Origin: Streptosporangium lutulentum
GTDB taxonomy: Bacteria > Actinomycetota > Actinomycetes > Streptosporangiales > Streptosporangiaceae
Length of the DNA: 64,000 nucleotides
Reading direction: 5' to 3'
Assembly: GCF_030811455.1 (NCBI RefSeq)
Contig: NZ_JAUSQU010000001.1
Location: 2,480,001-2,544,000, forward strand
A program made the position numbers and the translations under genes. Below are positions 8,428 through 16,655 of the stretch, in pieces; the stretch's first letter is position 1, and each line of letters begins with the position of its first letter. Under the pieces are notes generated by a model. The model did not search any database. It was not told the DNA's origin and saw only the letters and a list, made by a program, of their open reading frames with translations.

Positions 8428-8462
8428 AGCGAATACACGACACAGGATGTCGTGTATTCGCT
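8428..8462. promoter_or_regulatory. Perfect 35-bp palindromic operator between WYL and ridA-like genes
   Basis: AGCGAATACACGACA (8428-8442) and its exact reverse complement (8448-8462) flank the 5-bp centre CAGGA. It lies 14 bp upstream of the WYL start and 85 bp upstream of the RidA start. The length and symmetry fit a dimeric WYL regulator binding site. Confidence 0.75.
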
Positions 8463-8546
8463 GGGAGGCTCATCACCACGACGTCGAGGACGGCGGCTAC
8501 CGAGCCGATGGACGTACGTGATGCCGACGAATCGAATGGAGCTGGT

Positions 8547-8948
8547 GTGACGATGGAACGAACGGCGGTCAACCCGTGGGCGTGGTCGGTGGAGATGGGC
8601 TACAACCAGGGTGAGCTCGTCTCCGGGCACACCCGGACCCTGTACTGCGCCGGGCAGACCGCGATGAGCGGCGACGGCAAGCTCCAGCATGCCGATGACA
8701 TGGCGGCGCAGCTGGCGCTGAGCCTCGACAACCTGGAGGCCGTGCTCGGCGAGGCCGGCATGTCCCTCGCGAACCTCGTCCGGCTCAACGTCTACACCAC
8801 CGACGTCGATCGGCTTTTCCAGGACTACGGCGTGCTGGCGTCACGGTTGGGCGCCGCCGGGGTGGCGCCGTCCACCACGATGCTCGGGGTGACACGGCTG
8901 GCGATCCCCGACCTGATGGTCGAGCTTGAGGGGACCGCCGTCGCCTGA
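8547..8948 (+). CDS. RidA-family (YjgF/YER057c/UK114) protein
   Basis: A 133-residue protein of the RidA superfamily, which deaminates reactive enamine/imine intermediates or related compounds. Family features include LYCAGQTAM near residue 30, QLALSLDNLEAVL, and NVYTTDVDRLFQDYGVLASRL; the C-terminal strand MVELEGTAVA is also typical. GGAG at 8538-8541 favours the GTG at 8547 (ATG at 8553 is also possible). It is divergent from the WYL regulator and probably under its control. The arginine of the RidA active site is not clearly present, so a Rid1-7 type function rather than true RidA is possible. Confidence 0.85.
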   Translation: MTMERTAVNPWAWSVEMGYNQGELVSGHTRTLYCAGQTAMSGDGKLQHADDMAAQLALSLDNLEAVLGEAGMSLANLVRLNVYTTDVDRLFQDYGVLASRLGAAGVAPSTTMLGVTRLAIPDLMVELEGTAVA

Positions 8949-8958
8949 TGCGACCTCG

Positions 8959-8986
8959 CCGCCTCCGGCAGGGCCGCCGGAGGCGG
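8959..8986 (+). terminator. Hairpin after the RidA-like gene
   Basis: CCGCCTCCGG and CCGGAGGCGG form a 10-bp perfect stem with an 8-base loop, 10 bases after the stop codon. No T-tract follows, as is usual for actinomycete terminators. Confidence 0.6.
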
Positions 8987-9414
8987 CACGAGCAGCGGGC
9001 AGGCGGGTGATTTCCGGCGCTCGGGGTGGTGACGATCGGCGTCTGTGGCTTCGGCGGTGAGTCCTTCCCGCAACGACCGCGGCACGTGGACGCCCGCCTG
9101 CCGCTCGACGTACGCCGGCGCCGCGGTGTCCGCGGGCCCGAGTACGCCTGGGCGAACTCACGCCGGCTGCGGGCGACCCGGTGGGGTTGAGCGTCCCGTT
9201 GCCGAAGCGGCGGATGGTGTGGGGCAGGGGAGTGGAAGGTGATCCGGTGAGGATCCACGTCGCCGAGCCGGCATCGCCTGCGGATCCGCGGGCCCTTGTT
9301 GCGGATGGCAAGAGCGCAAGCGGGTTCCCTGCGGATGCGGCTGAACACGATCAGCTTATTAATCTACATTGTAAAGTCGCTCGATTGAATTCAAGATCAT
9401 TAACAACGGACTGA

Positions 9415-9443
9415 AGGCCCTCCGGCAGAAACGGAGGGGGCCT
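9415..9443. terminator. Hairpin 97 bp downstream of the ArsR gene
   Basis: AGGCCCTCCG and CGGAGGGGGCCT pair around the loop GCAGAAA, with one or two bulged bases. It could end transcripts from the ArsR gene on the minus strand. Confidence 0.4.
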
Positions 9444-9539
9444 GCTGTGGATCTTCGGTGTGAGCTGGTCAAGGCCGGGGTTGGCCAGGTGATGGCCGGG
9501 TGGTTGCCGGTGTGGTCGACGTGCGTCAGCGGCGCCTGA

Positions 9540-9902
9540 TCATCTGTGCCCGGCGGTTTCGGTGCCGGCCAGGAGCATTTCCAGCAAGGCGTTCGCGGGG
9601 GAGGCGAGCTGGTACATGACCAGCTTGCCGTCCCGCCGCGAGGTCGCCAGGCCGGCGTTGCGCAGGACGCGCAGATGGTGGGAGACGAGGTTCTGGTTGA
9701 AGCCGCAGACCCAGGCCAGGTCGCAGACGCACATCTCGCCTCCGGTGGACAGGGCCAGCGTGACGCGCAGCCGGGAGGGGTCGGCGAGGGCTTTGGCGCG
9801 TTCGGCCGCCGAGGCCAGGTTCGGCTCGGCGGTCAGACGGACGCGGACCTGTTCGGCGTGGGGAAAGTCGAGGCAGAGAAGGTCGCATTGCTCGTCACTC
9901 AC
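9540..9902 (-). CDS. ArsR/SmtB-family metal-sensing repressor (CadC-like)
   Basis: A 120-residue winged-helix regulator with GTG start. The N-terminal segment has two cysteines (EQCDLLCLDFPHAE) and the alpha3 region carries the metal-box-like GGEMCVCDLAWVCGF, with three more cysteines; recognition helix NLVSHHLRVLRNAGL. Cysteine placement in the N-terminus and the CVCDL motif resembles CadC-type sensors of soft metals (Cd, Pb, Zn), though a thiol-redox role is equally possible here. It is divergent from a DsbA/VKOR gene pair. The bound metal is not proven by sequence. Confidence 0.85.
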   Translation of the reverse strand: MSDEQCDLLCLDFPHAEQVRVRLTAEPNLASAAERAKALADPSRLRVTLALSTGGEMCVCDLAWVCGFNQNLVSHHLRVLRNAGLATSRRDGKLVMYQLASPANALLEMLLAGTETAGHR

Positions 9903-9983
9903 CCGGTCACGCTAACAGCCGGCCTTCGGATCGGGGCTCACCGGGTGTGGTGGGGTCGAGCGGCGGATTCGACCCAGATACAT

Positions 9984-10004
9984 ATCAACATCCATTAGAT
10001 TGAT
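9984..10004. promoter_or_regulatory. Imperfect inverted repeat, probable ArsR operator
   Basis: ATCAA at 9984-9988 and TTGAT at 10000-10004 frame an AT-rich 21-bp imperfect palindrome in the gap between the ArsR and DsbA-like genes. ArsR/CadC sites often have AT-rich dyads of this size. Confidence 0.45.
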
Positions 10005-10044
10005 CCGGTGTCGGCGGCATCCCCCTGATGTGAGGAGTGTGAGA

Positions 10045-10779
10045 GTGTCGAAGACACCAGCCCGGGCTCAGGCTCGGCGCGAGAAGCTTGAGGCCATGCG
10101 CGCCGAGGAACGGCGCGAGAGCATGCGCAGGAAGAACATCACGATCTCGCTGGCGGTGATCGGCGTGTTCGTGGTCGTGCTGGGCGCGGTGTTCGCGATC
10201 AATCGGTTCGGGTCCGGGTCTGATACCGCGGTCGCGGCGGCCGACGGGTCCCGGCTGGTCCGGGCCGACAGCCACCGCGTGCAAACGGCCGCTGACGGCA
10301 AGGTGACCTTGGTGGAATTCCTCGACTTCGAATGCGAGGCCTGCCGGGCCGCCTTCCCCATCGTGGAAGAGCTGCGCAAGGAGTACGCCGGGAAGGTGAC
10401 CTTCGTGGTGCGTTATTTCCCTCTTCCCAGCCACTTCAACGCCGAGCGCGCCGCGCGCGCTGTCGAGGCCGCTGCCGGGCAGGGTAAGTTCGAGGCGATG
10501 TATCAGCGGATGTATCAGACCCAGACGGAGTGGGGGGAGAAGCAGGTTCCCGCCGACGACCTCTTCCGGAAGTTCGCTGGGGATCTGGGCCTGGACATGG
10601 CCGCCTGGGACAAGGCCTACAGCGACCCGGCCACCCTGACCCGGATCAAGAAGGACGTCGCCGACGGCGAGGCCTTGGGCGTGCAGGGGACACCGACGTT
10701 CTTCCTCAACGGCGAGAAGCTCGAACCCGAATCCTCGGATGACATCAAGGCGGCCATCGATGCAGCACTCGCCGGCTGA
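10045..10779 (+). CDS. Membrane-anchored DsbA-like thiol:disulfide oxidoreductase
   Basis: A 244-residue protein with a basic cytoplasmic N-terminus, one membrane segment (about residues 33-53, ITISLAVIGVFVVVLGAVFAI) and an outward-facing thioredoxin fold. The active site is CEAC in FLDFECEACRAAFP, and the cis-proline loop is QGTPTFFLNG. The GTG at 10045 follows GAGGA by 8 bases; the upstream frame is not used. It should introduce disulfides into exported proteins and be reoxidised by the VKOR partner encoded next (20-base overlap). The divergent ArsR regulator suggests induction by metal or thiol stress. Confidence 0.9.
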   Translation: MSKTPARAQARREKLEAMRAEERRESMRRKNITISLAVIGVFVVVLGAVFAINRFGSGSDTAVAAADGSRLVRADSHRVQTAADGKVTLVEFLDFECEACRAAFPIVEELRKEYAGKVTFVVRYFPLPSHFNAERAARAVEAAAGQGKFEAMYQRMYQTQTEWGEKQVPADDLFRKFAGDLGLDMAAWDKAYSDPATLTRIKKDVADGEALGVQGTPTFFLNGEKLEPESSDDIKAAIDAALAG

Positions 10780-11449
10780 GGCCGCGGTAGAACCTGCCGG
10801 TAGCCGATCCTCCGCGTCGCACGATCTTCCCGGCGTGGCCGAATACTCCGGCGCCGAAGACGGGCCGTTTCGCCGGTCGCTGCCCTGGCTTCTTCTGGTG
10901 GGCGGGGCGATCGGGCTGGGTGCGGCGTTCACACTCGCCGTTGAGAAGATCGCGTTGTTGAAGGACCCGTCCTATGTGCCCAGCTGCAGCATCAATCCGG
11001 TGCTGTCGTGCGGTTCGGTGATGACCACGCCGCAAGCGGAGGTGTTCGGCTTCCCCAACCCGCTGCTGGGCATCGCGGCCTTCGCCCTCGTCTCCACCGT
11101 CGGCGCCGCCCTGCTGGCCGGGGCCCGTCTTGGCCGCTGGTTCTGGCTCGGCCTGCAAGCCGGCGTCACCTTCGGGGTGGTGTTCGTGCATTGGCTGGTC
11201 TTCCAAAGCCTGTACGTGATCGGTGCGCTGTGCCCGTACTGCATGCTGGTGTGGACGGTCACCATCCCGATCTTCTTCTACGTCACCTTGCACAACCTGC
11301 ATCGGCGGCACCTGCCTCTGCCCGCCGGTGGGCGCCGCGTCGCCGAGGTGCTGGTGGGCTATCACACGGTGGTCGTCACGGTCTGGTTCCTGAGCATCGT
11401 CGCCGTGATCGGGGTGCGGTTCTGGTCCTACTGGAGCACCCTGCTGTGA
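10760..11449 (+). CDS. Vitamin K epoxide reductase (VKOR) family membrane protein
   Basis: A 229-residue membrane protein with about five membrane segments. It has the loop cysteine pair in VPSCSINPVLSCGS and the quinone-linked CPYC active site in GALCPYCMLVW, the two features that define bacterial VKOR homologues. It passes electrons from DsbA-like proteins to quinone and so regenerates disulfide-forming capacity. The start at 10760, with AAGG 9 bases upstream, overlaps the end of the DsbA-like gene; an in-frame ATG at 10739 has no ribosome site. Confidence 0.92.
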   Translation: MQHSPAEAAVEPAGSRSSASHDLPGVAEYSGAEDGPFRRSLPWLLLVGGAIGLGAAFTLAVEKIALLKDPSYVPSCSINPVLSCGSVMTTPQAEVFGFPNPLLGIAAFALVSTVGAALLAGARLGRWFWLGLQAGVTFGVVFVHWLVFQSLYVIGALCPYCMLVWTVTIPIFFYVTLHNLHRRHLPLPAGGRRVAEVLVGYHTVVVTVWFLSIVAVIGVRFWSYWSTLL

Positions 11450-11665
11450 TGCGCTGACGCCCTGATGCGCGCCTTGCCGGGTTGAGGGGCCGGTGCTCGT
11501 CACCGCCACGACCGCGGCGATTCCCGCCTCGCCGCCTCTCGATCGCCAGGGGCGGATCGCCACGCGGGTGCCTCAGGCGCGATCATGTACAACGACCTGC
11601 TGGATGCTGTCATGAAGGTGAGCGATGAGAAGTGAACCCGGGCCGGACTCGCGACGGGAGGCGTC

Positions 11666-11794
11666 GTGAGCGCTGATCCGGCGGCCATCGTCGCGGAAAC
11701 CGTCCGCGACAGCTCCGGCTGGGTTGTGCTCACGGCCGGGGTCGGCCGGGACCTGTTCGGCGTGATGGCCGCATGCCGAAGGAGAGCGTGCTGA
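11666..11794 (+). CDS. Possible 42-residue small ORF upstream of yibE/F gene
   Basis: A GTG start is preceded by a clear GGGAGG (11656-11661), and the TGA ends one base before the ATG of the YibE/F gene, so the two would be translationally coupled. The product (MSADPAAIVAETVRDSSGWV and on) has no recognised domain and ends in a basic, two-cysteine tail. It could be a leader peptide or a fragment of a lost gene. The rest of the 346-bp gap (11450-11665) holds nothing I recognise. Confidence 0.35.
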   Translation: MSADPAAIVAETVRDSSGWVVLTAGVGRDLFGVMAACRRRAC

Positions 11795-11795
11795 C

Positions 11796-13103
11796 ATGGG
11801 CGCCAACCATTCGCATGGCCACTCAGGCGGCTCGGCCGTGCCCAGTTCGCGGGCGACGGTGTGGGCGACGCTGGCCGTGATCGTTCCTTTGGCGCTGGTC
11901 ACGCTGACGGCGCTGGTCTGGATGTGGCCGGGTCCGCCGGCGTCCACTGCCGAACGGCCGGTCAACCTGCAGCGGGTGAGCGGGACGATCACCGCCGTCA
12001 CCCTCACCCGGTGCCCCGAGGAGCCTCTCGCCGATGGGCAACCCCGTGGCGGGCCGAAGGCTGACCCGGCCACCTGTGGTGACGCCAGGGTCATGCTCAC
12101 CAGCGGGCCCGATACCGGTCATGTCATCACCGGTGCGCTGCCCAGCGGGCCCGGCTCGCAGACGTTCGCCGCGGGCGACAATGTGATCTTGATATATATG
12201 CCCGACAGCGGCAGCGGGCTGGACGTGCCGCCGTACCAGATCTCCGATCATGACCGGTCTTCGTCCCTGTGGCTGGCCGGCGTGGCGTTCGTACTGGCGG
12301 TGATCGCTTTTGGGCGCTGGCGTGGGGTGATGGCGCTGATCGGATTGGTCATCACGTTCGTGCTGCTGCTGACGTTCGTCATCCCGGCGATCCTGGCCGG
12401 GCAGTCGCCGTTGCTGGTCGCCATCGTCGGCGCCGGGGCGATCATGCTCATGGTGTTGTACCTCACCCACGGGGTGAGCATCCCCACCTCGATGGCGGTG
12501 GTCGGCACGCTGGTCAGTCTCAGCCTGACCGGCCTGCTGTCGTATGCGGCCATCGGTATCGTCCAGCTGAACGGGATCACCGACGAAAGCTCGTTCTATC
12601 TGGACACCAGCTATCAGATCAACACTCAGGGCCTGTTGCTGGCCAGCATCATCATCGGCTCGCTCGGTGTGCTGGACGACGTCACCGTCACCCAGTCCGT
12701 CACCGTCACCGAGCTCGCGCACGCCAACCCGGGCTACACCTTCGCTCAGCTGTATCGGGCCGCTGCCCGGGTGGGCCGCGCCCACATCGCCTCGGTGATC
12801 AACACGATCATCCTCGCGTACGCCGGTGCCTCCCTGCCGCTGCTTTTGCTCATCAGCGTCGGCGAGCAGCCCATCGGCGAGGTGGTGACCAATCCGGTCA
12901 TCGCCACTGAGATCGTCCGTAGCGTGATGGGCACCCTGGGGCTGATCGCGGCCGTTCCGATCACCACCGCGCTGGCCGCGTTGGCCAGTACCCGGCGGGC
13001 AGCTTCCGGTCACGACCACGTCGACCATTCGCCGCTGCCGGCGGCGCGTCACCGACGGCGGCCGGATGCCCTTCCTGATCCCCTGATGCGCTCGTCCTCC
13101 TGA
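11796..13103 (+). CDS. YibE/F-family multipass membrane protein
   Basis: A 435-residue membrane protein. After a histidine-rich start (MGANHSHGHSGG) and one membrane segment (about 25-45) comes an extracytoplasmic domain (about 50-155), then seven or so membrane segments. The hallmark of the family is seen in ASIIIGSLGVLDDVTVTQSVTV and ELAHANPGYT. YibE/F proteins have no firmly established biochemical role; they are widespread in Firmicutes and Actinobacteria. The N-terminal histidines recall metal-binding tails, which agrees with the ArsR-type sensor of this region, but this is inference. Confidence 0.9.
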   Translation: MGANHSHGHSGGSAVPSSRATVWATLAVIVPLALVTLTALVWMWPGPPASTAERPVNLQRVSGTITAVTLTRCPEEPLADGQPRGGPKADPATCGDARVMLTSGPDTGHVITGALPSGPGSQTFAAGDNVILIYMPDSGSGLDVPPYQISDHDRSSSLWLAGVAFVLAVIAFGRWRGVMALIGLVITFVLLLTFVIPAILAGQSPLLVAIVGAGAIMLMVLYLTHGVSIPTSMAVVGTLVSLSLTGLLSYAAIGIVQLNGITDESSFYLDTSYQINTQGLLLASIIIGSLGVLDDVTVTQSVTVTELAHANPGYTFAQLYRAAARVGRAHIASVINTIILAYAGASLPLLLLISVGEQPIGEVVTNPVIATEIVRSVMGTLGLIAAVPITTALAALASTRRAASGHDHVDHSPLPAARHRRRPDALPDPLMRSSS

Positions 13104-13230
13104 GGATCAGGAGAGCAGGTGGGCCGTCCGTGCCATCCGCGGTTGTTCGATACAGCGGGTGCCGCGGGTCGTGGTGCGGGACTCGGTCCACCGGGCGCGG
13201 CTGCTGCCGATGCCTGCCGAGCCGGGCCGA

Positions 13231-15030
13231 TCAGCCCGCTTCAGCGCTGAGGGTCTGTGCCACGGGCCGTCGGGCCGCCAGGCGTGCGGGTACGGCGGTG
13301 AGTGCTGTCGTCGCCAGGAGGATCACGAGCGCGGCGGCGGCGATCAAGGAGAAGGGGAACGTGGTCATCTGCCCGGACAAGAGGATGCCCAGGGGAACGC
13401 CGATCACGGCGCCGGGCAGGGCGGGCAGAAGCTGGGCGACGGACAGCCCCGCGGAGATCTGCCCGGGGGTGGCGCCGAGGGTGCGCGCGATGGCCATGTT
13501 CGCCCGGGCCTCCATCGCCGTGGTCCAGGTGAGCGTGACGGTGTTCACGGTGGCGAGGGCGATCAGGGCGATGGAGACCGCCAGCAGCAGCCGGCTGTCA
13601 TGCGCGACTCGCAGGTTGGGTATGCCGGAAAGGCCCGCTTCCCAGCCGTCGCGATGCTGGGCGAAGCCCCAGCGGGGCTGGGCCTGGTAGGTCAGCAGGG
13701 CGGTGACGGCGATCAGTGTGACGGCGGTGGAGCACGCGTGCAGTACCGCGCGGCCCGGACGGCGGGCGGTCAGCCGCAGCCCGAGCAGAAGCGGGGTGGG
13801 CAGCAGCGCTGACAGCGCGGTCAGCCGGGGACGGTGGCGAGGCCGGTGAGCGGTGACGGCCAGCGCGCTGACGGTCGCGGTGCGCACCGCCCGCAGGGTG
13901 GGACGCAGCGCGGACAGCGCCGCCACCGCCACGGCGAGGGCGGTGGTCGCGGCGATGACGGTGCCGGTCGGTCCGCTGACATCGCCGATCCGGCTGGCGG
14001 TGGGACTGACGATGGCGGGCTCGGCCAGGCGGGCGAGTGTCAGCCCCAGCGCGTCGCCCAGCAGCGCCAGGATCAGATATTCCGTGAGCAAAAGGGCCGC
14101 GATCAGGCCGGGGGTGGCGCCGACGGCCTTGAGCAACCCCGCCCGGCGGGTCTGCTCGGCGGCGCGGCCGGCGGCCAGCGCGGCCACTCCGCTGATGGCC
14201 AGAAAGCTGAGCAGCCAGCTACCGACCACCAGGATCGGCTGGGTGTCATTGAGTATGACGGTGTCCTGCCTGGCGGTGAACTGCCAGCTGGAGAAGCTCA
14301 CCTTGGCGGTGGAGTCGTGGACGAAGCCCCGATGGGCGTCGATGAAGGCCTCGGTGGCCTCGGGGTCGCGCAGCTTGAGGTCCATGGCCATGGTCACGGG
14401 GAGGTCCTTGGCCGCCAGCGCCCGGGCGTCCGACTCCGGCAGCCAGACCAGACCGCTCCCGTCACTCGGGCCGCCGTACGGGCCGCCGTACGACGACCAC
14501 GGGAAGATGGAGGTGGCCGCGGTCACGGCGATCCCGACGACGGGGTACGGCCGGCCGGAGATGGTGACGCGGTCACCGACGCGGGCGCCCAGCGCGGTGG
14601 CGAAGCCCCGTTCGAGGACCGCGCCGCCGGAGCGCACCCAGCGGCCCGAGGTCACCAGCGGACGGTTGACCGCGCCGGGTGTCTTGGCGACACCGTGCAC
14701 CACCACGAGGGAGGCGGTGCCGCGCGCGGTGAGGGTGGCGTAGACGACACGGTAGGGGCCGTTGTGGGCGACGACCTCGGGGAAGCGCGTCAGTGAGGTC
14801 AGGACCGGCGTCACAGGGGTGCCCAGCTCGGGGGCGTGCGCGACGATGTCCGGCCCGGCGGTGGCCGCCCGGGTCTGCTCGTACAACGTCTGGGACGCCC
14901 CGCCCAGGGACAGGCCCAGGGCCATGGTGGCGGTGGCCGCGGTCACCGCGAGCAGGAGCATCACGGCCTGGGTCATGTGCCGGCGGAGGTCGGCCAGGAC
15001 GAGGCGGAGGATGAGCAGGGTGCGGCCCAT
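13231..15030 (-). CDS. ABC transporter permease, FtsX/MacB-like, duplicated core
   Basis: A 599-residue protein with an N-terminal membrane helix (about 20-45), an extracytoplasmic MacB-type periplasmic-core-like domain (about 50-255), and two groups of membrane helices: about 260-395 and 425-599. The second group repeats the FtsX layout ([20 protein letters not shown] resembles [16 protein letters not shown]). The start at 15030 ([10 protein letters not shown]) follows the stop of the ATPase gene by 5 bases and a GGAGGG ribosome site. It should work with that ATPase as an exporter or as a mechanotransmission complex; the substrate is unknown. Confidence 0.9.
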   Translation of the reverse strand: MGRTLLILRLVLADLRRHMTQAVMLLLAVTAATATMALGLSLGGASQTLYEQTRAATAGPDIVAHAPELGTPVTPVLTSLTRFPEVVAHNGPYRVVYATLTARGTASLVVVHGVAKTPGAVNRPLVTSGRWVRSGGAVLERGFATALGARVGDRVTISGRPYPVVGIAVTAATSIFPWSSYGGPYGGPSDGSGLVWLPESDARALAAKDLPVTMAMDLKLRDPEATEAFIDAHRGFVHDSTAKVSFSSWQFTARQDTVILNDTQPILVVGSWLLSFLAISGVAALAAGRAAEQTRRAGLLKAVGATPGLIAALLLTEYLILALLGDALGLTLARLAEPAIVSPTASRIGDVSGPTGTVIAATTALAVAVAALSALRPTLRAVRTATVSALAVTAHRPRHRPRLTALSALLPTPLLLGLRLTARRPGRAVLHACSTAVTLIAVTALLTYQAQPRWGFAQHRDGWEAGLSGIPNLRVAHDSRLLLAVSIALIALATVNTVTLTWTTAMEARANMAIARTLGATPGQISAGLSVAQLLPALPGAVIGVPLGILLSGQMTTFPFSLIAAAALVILLATTALTAVPARLAARRPVAQTLSAEAG

Positions 15031-15035
15031 GTGGT

Positions 15036-15776
15036 TCAGCCCTCCATCTCGATCAGGCCGCCGAGCCACCCGGTGCCGGTGCCGGCCAGCCAGGTGTCGT
15101 CGACGAACATCCCGTCGCGCATCGAGACCAACCGGTCCGCGGTGGCCGCGACCCGCTCGTCGTGCGTGACGATCACGAGGGTCTGCCCTGCCGAACGCAG
15201 GTCTTCGAAAATCCTCAGCACGTCGAGCGTCGCCGCGGTGTCGAGGTTGCCGGTCGGCTCGTCGGCCAGAACGATCAGCGGCTCGTTGACCAGCGCGCGG
15301 GCGATGGCGACCCGCTGACGCTGCCCACCCGACAGCTGAGAAGGCAGATGCCGGGCCCGGTCCAAAAGCCCGACCCGCTCCAGCAGGAAGCCCGCCCGCC
15401 GCCTGGCCTCACGCCGTGAGCGCCCGGCCAGCAGCGCGGGAAGCTCCACGTTCTCGGCCGCCGACAATTCCTCCATCAGGTGGAAGGCCTGGAAGACGAA
15501 TCCCACCGACCGGCGCCGCAGCCGCGCCAGAGCCCGCTCGCTCAGGGTGTCGACGCGTCGCCCGGCCAGCCACACCTCCCCGGCGGAGGGCCGCTCCAGG
15601 CCACCCATCAGGTGCAGCAGGGTGGATTTCCCGCAACCGCTGGGCCCCATCACCGCCAGCATCTGCCCCTCGGGCACCTCCAGATCGACCTCGTCGACCG
15701 CGTGGACCCGGCCCTGCCCCCGGCCATGATTTTTCACCAGGCCGCGAACCCGGACCGCCGCATTCACCACGTTCAT
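15036..15776 (-). CDS. ABC transporter ATP-binding protein (LolD/MacB type)
   Basis: A 246-residue ATPase. Walker A is GPSGCGKST (about residues 44-52), the Q-loop is FVFQAFHLM, the signature [15 protein letters not shown], and Walker [14 protein letters not shown] with the typical NLD of this subfamily; the H-loop is IVTHDE. Its start overlaps the end of the PadR gene by 4 bases (ATGC/TGA overlap), so PadR, ATPase and permease form one operon. Confidence 0.95.
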   Translation of the reverse strand: MNVVNAAVRVRGLVKNHGRGQGRVHAVDEVDLEVPEGQMLAVMGPSGCGKSTLLHLMGGLERPSAGEVWLAGRRVDTLSERALARLRRRSVGFVFQAFHLMEELSAAENVELPALLAGRSRREARRRAGFLLERVGLLDRARHLPSQLSGGQRQRVAIARALVNEPLIVLADEPTGNLDTAATLDVLRIFEDLRSAGQTLVIVTHDERVAATADRLVSMRDGMFVDDTWLAGTGTGWLGGLIEMEG

Positions 15777-16306
15777 GCATCCTCAGCTTTGTCATCGATC
15801 TTGGACCAGGATCGCTCGCAGGCTTCCAGCCAGCGCAGGTCCGCCTGCAGCCGCAACACGACCCCTTCCAGCAGCAGGACGGCGGCCGACCCCTCGGGCT
15901 CGGCCAGAGCCGCGTGCTGCACGTCACGCAAGCGGCGCAGCAACTCGCGGCGCTGCGCCGCCACCAGCTCCACCGGGTCGGCGAGCCGGGCCGCGGACGC
16001 CACGACGAGCTTGAGATGAAACTCCGGCAGGTCCGGTTTCGGCCAGCCCACCTCGGTCAGCCAGGCGGCCACCCGCTGCTGCCCGGCGGGCGTCAGCGCG
16101 TAGACCTTGCGATCCGGCCGCTCGGGAAGACCGTCCGCCCGCTCACAGACAACGAGCCCGGCTTTTTCCAGCCGGGCCAACGTCACGTAGACCTGACCGG
16201 GGTTCATCGACTCGCCCAGCGGGCCAAGGCTCTGCCGCAGCCGAGCACGTAAGTGGTACCCATGCGACGGCTCTTTGGCGAGCATCGCCAGCACTGCGTC
16301 CTGCAC
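15773..16306 (-). CDS. PadR-family transcriptional regulator
   Basis: A 177-residue winged-helix regulator, starting with GTG. The N-terminal domain (DAVLAMLAKEPSHGYHLRARL, GQVYVTLARLEKAGLV) is the classic PadR fold and the C-terminal helical domain (about 90-175) mediates dimerisation. It is the first gene of an operon with the ABC exporter genes, a common arrangement in which the PadR protein represses its own operon until a drug-like ligand binds. Confidence 0.92.
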   Translation of the reverse strand: MQDAVLAMLAKEPSHGYHLRARLRQSLGPLGESMNPGQVYVTLARLEKAGLVVCERADGLPERPDRKVYALTPAGQQRVAAWLTEVGWPKPDLPEFHLKLVVASAARLADPVELVAAQRRELLRRLRDVQHAALAEPEGSAAVLLLEGVVLRLQADLRWLEACERSWSKIDDKAEDA

Positions 16307-16312
16307 CCCAAC

Positions 16313-16354
16313 CCCCTAACGGTTAGCCAATAGATAGCGGTTATCTGTTAGGGG
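16313..16354. promoter_or_regulatory. Nested inverted repeats upstream of padR, probable operator
   Basis: CCCCTAAC (16313-16320) and GTTAGGGG (16347-16354) are exact 8-bp complements; inside, CTAAC-G-GTTAG (16316-16326) is a second palindrome. The element starts 6 bp upstream of the PadR start and spans its expected promoter, fitting autorepression. Confidence 0.55.
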
Positions 16355-16655
16355 TGTCAAAACGCCGTGTACGAGATGAAATCGATGGGTCGATCCTGAG
16401 GGCGACGGCGTCGTCGCCGCGGAAGAGAGCCGCACTCTGGACGGAGTGCTCGGCCGAAGAGGTAGGTTTCTTGAGGCTTGGCAGCTCAGCGAACAGATGA
16501 TCGAGCGCCTGCCGGCGACGATGGTGGATGCGATGTCCGGCATGGTCACCCAGGTGCGCCCGCCACGGCGAGATGAGACGAACGCGTACTACCGGGCTTG
16601 CCACTGTGCGGTCCGGGAAACCGCGGCCGAATCGTCACACGGGAGACGCCGGCGC

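Larger units (their letters stand above)
8949..9539. other. 591-bp stretch without a convincing gene
   Basis: It contains the RidA hairpin at its left end and an AT-richer patch (9345-9410), then a second hairpin (9415-9443). A 53-codon GTG frame at 9029-9190 is open on the plus strand but has arginine-rich composition and no recognisable motif. I see no supportable gene; it may be degenerate DNA. Confidence 0.4.

Noticed and set aside
9029..9190. 53-codon GTG frame in the gap after the RidA-like gene
   Set aside because: Arginine-rich, no good ribosome site, no motif; could be a degenerate remnant but cannot be supported.
13130..13690. Plus-strand frame opposite the ABC permease
   Set aside because: Biased to Arg/Ala as expected of an antisense shadow; the permease frame explains the region.
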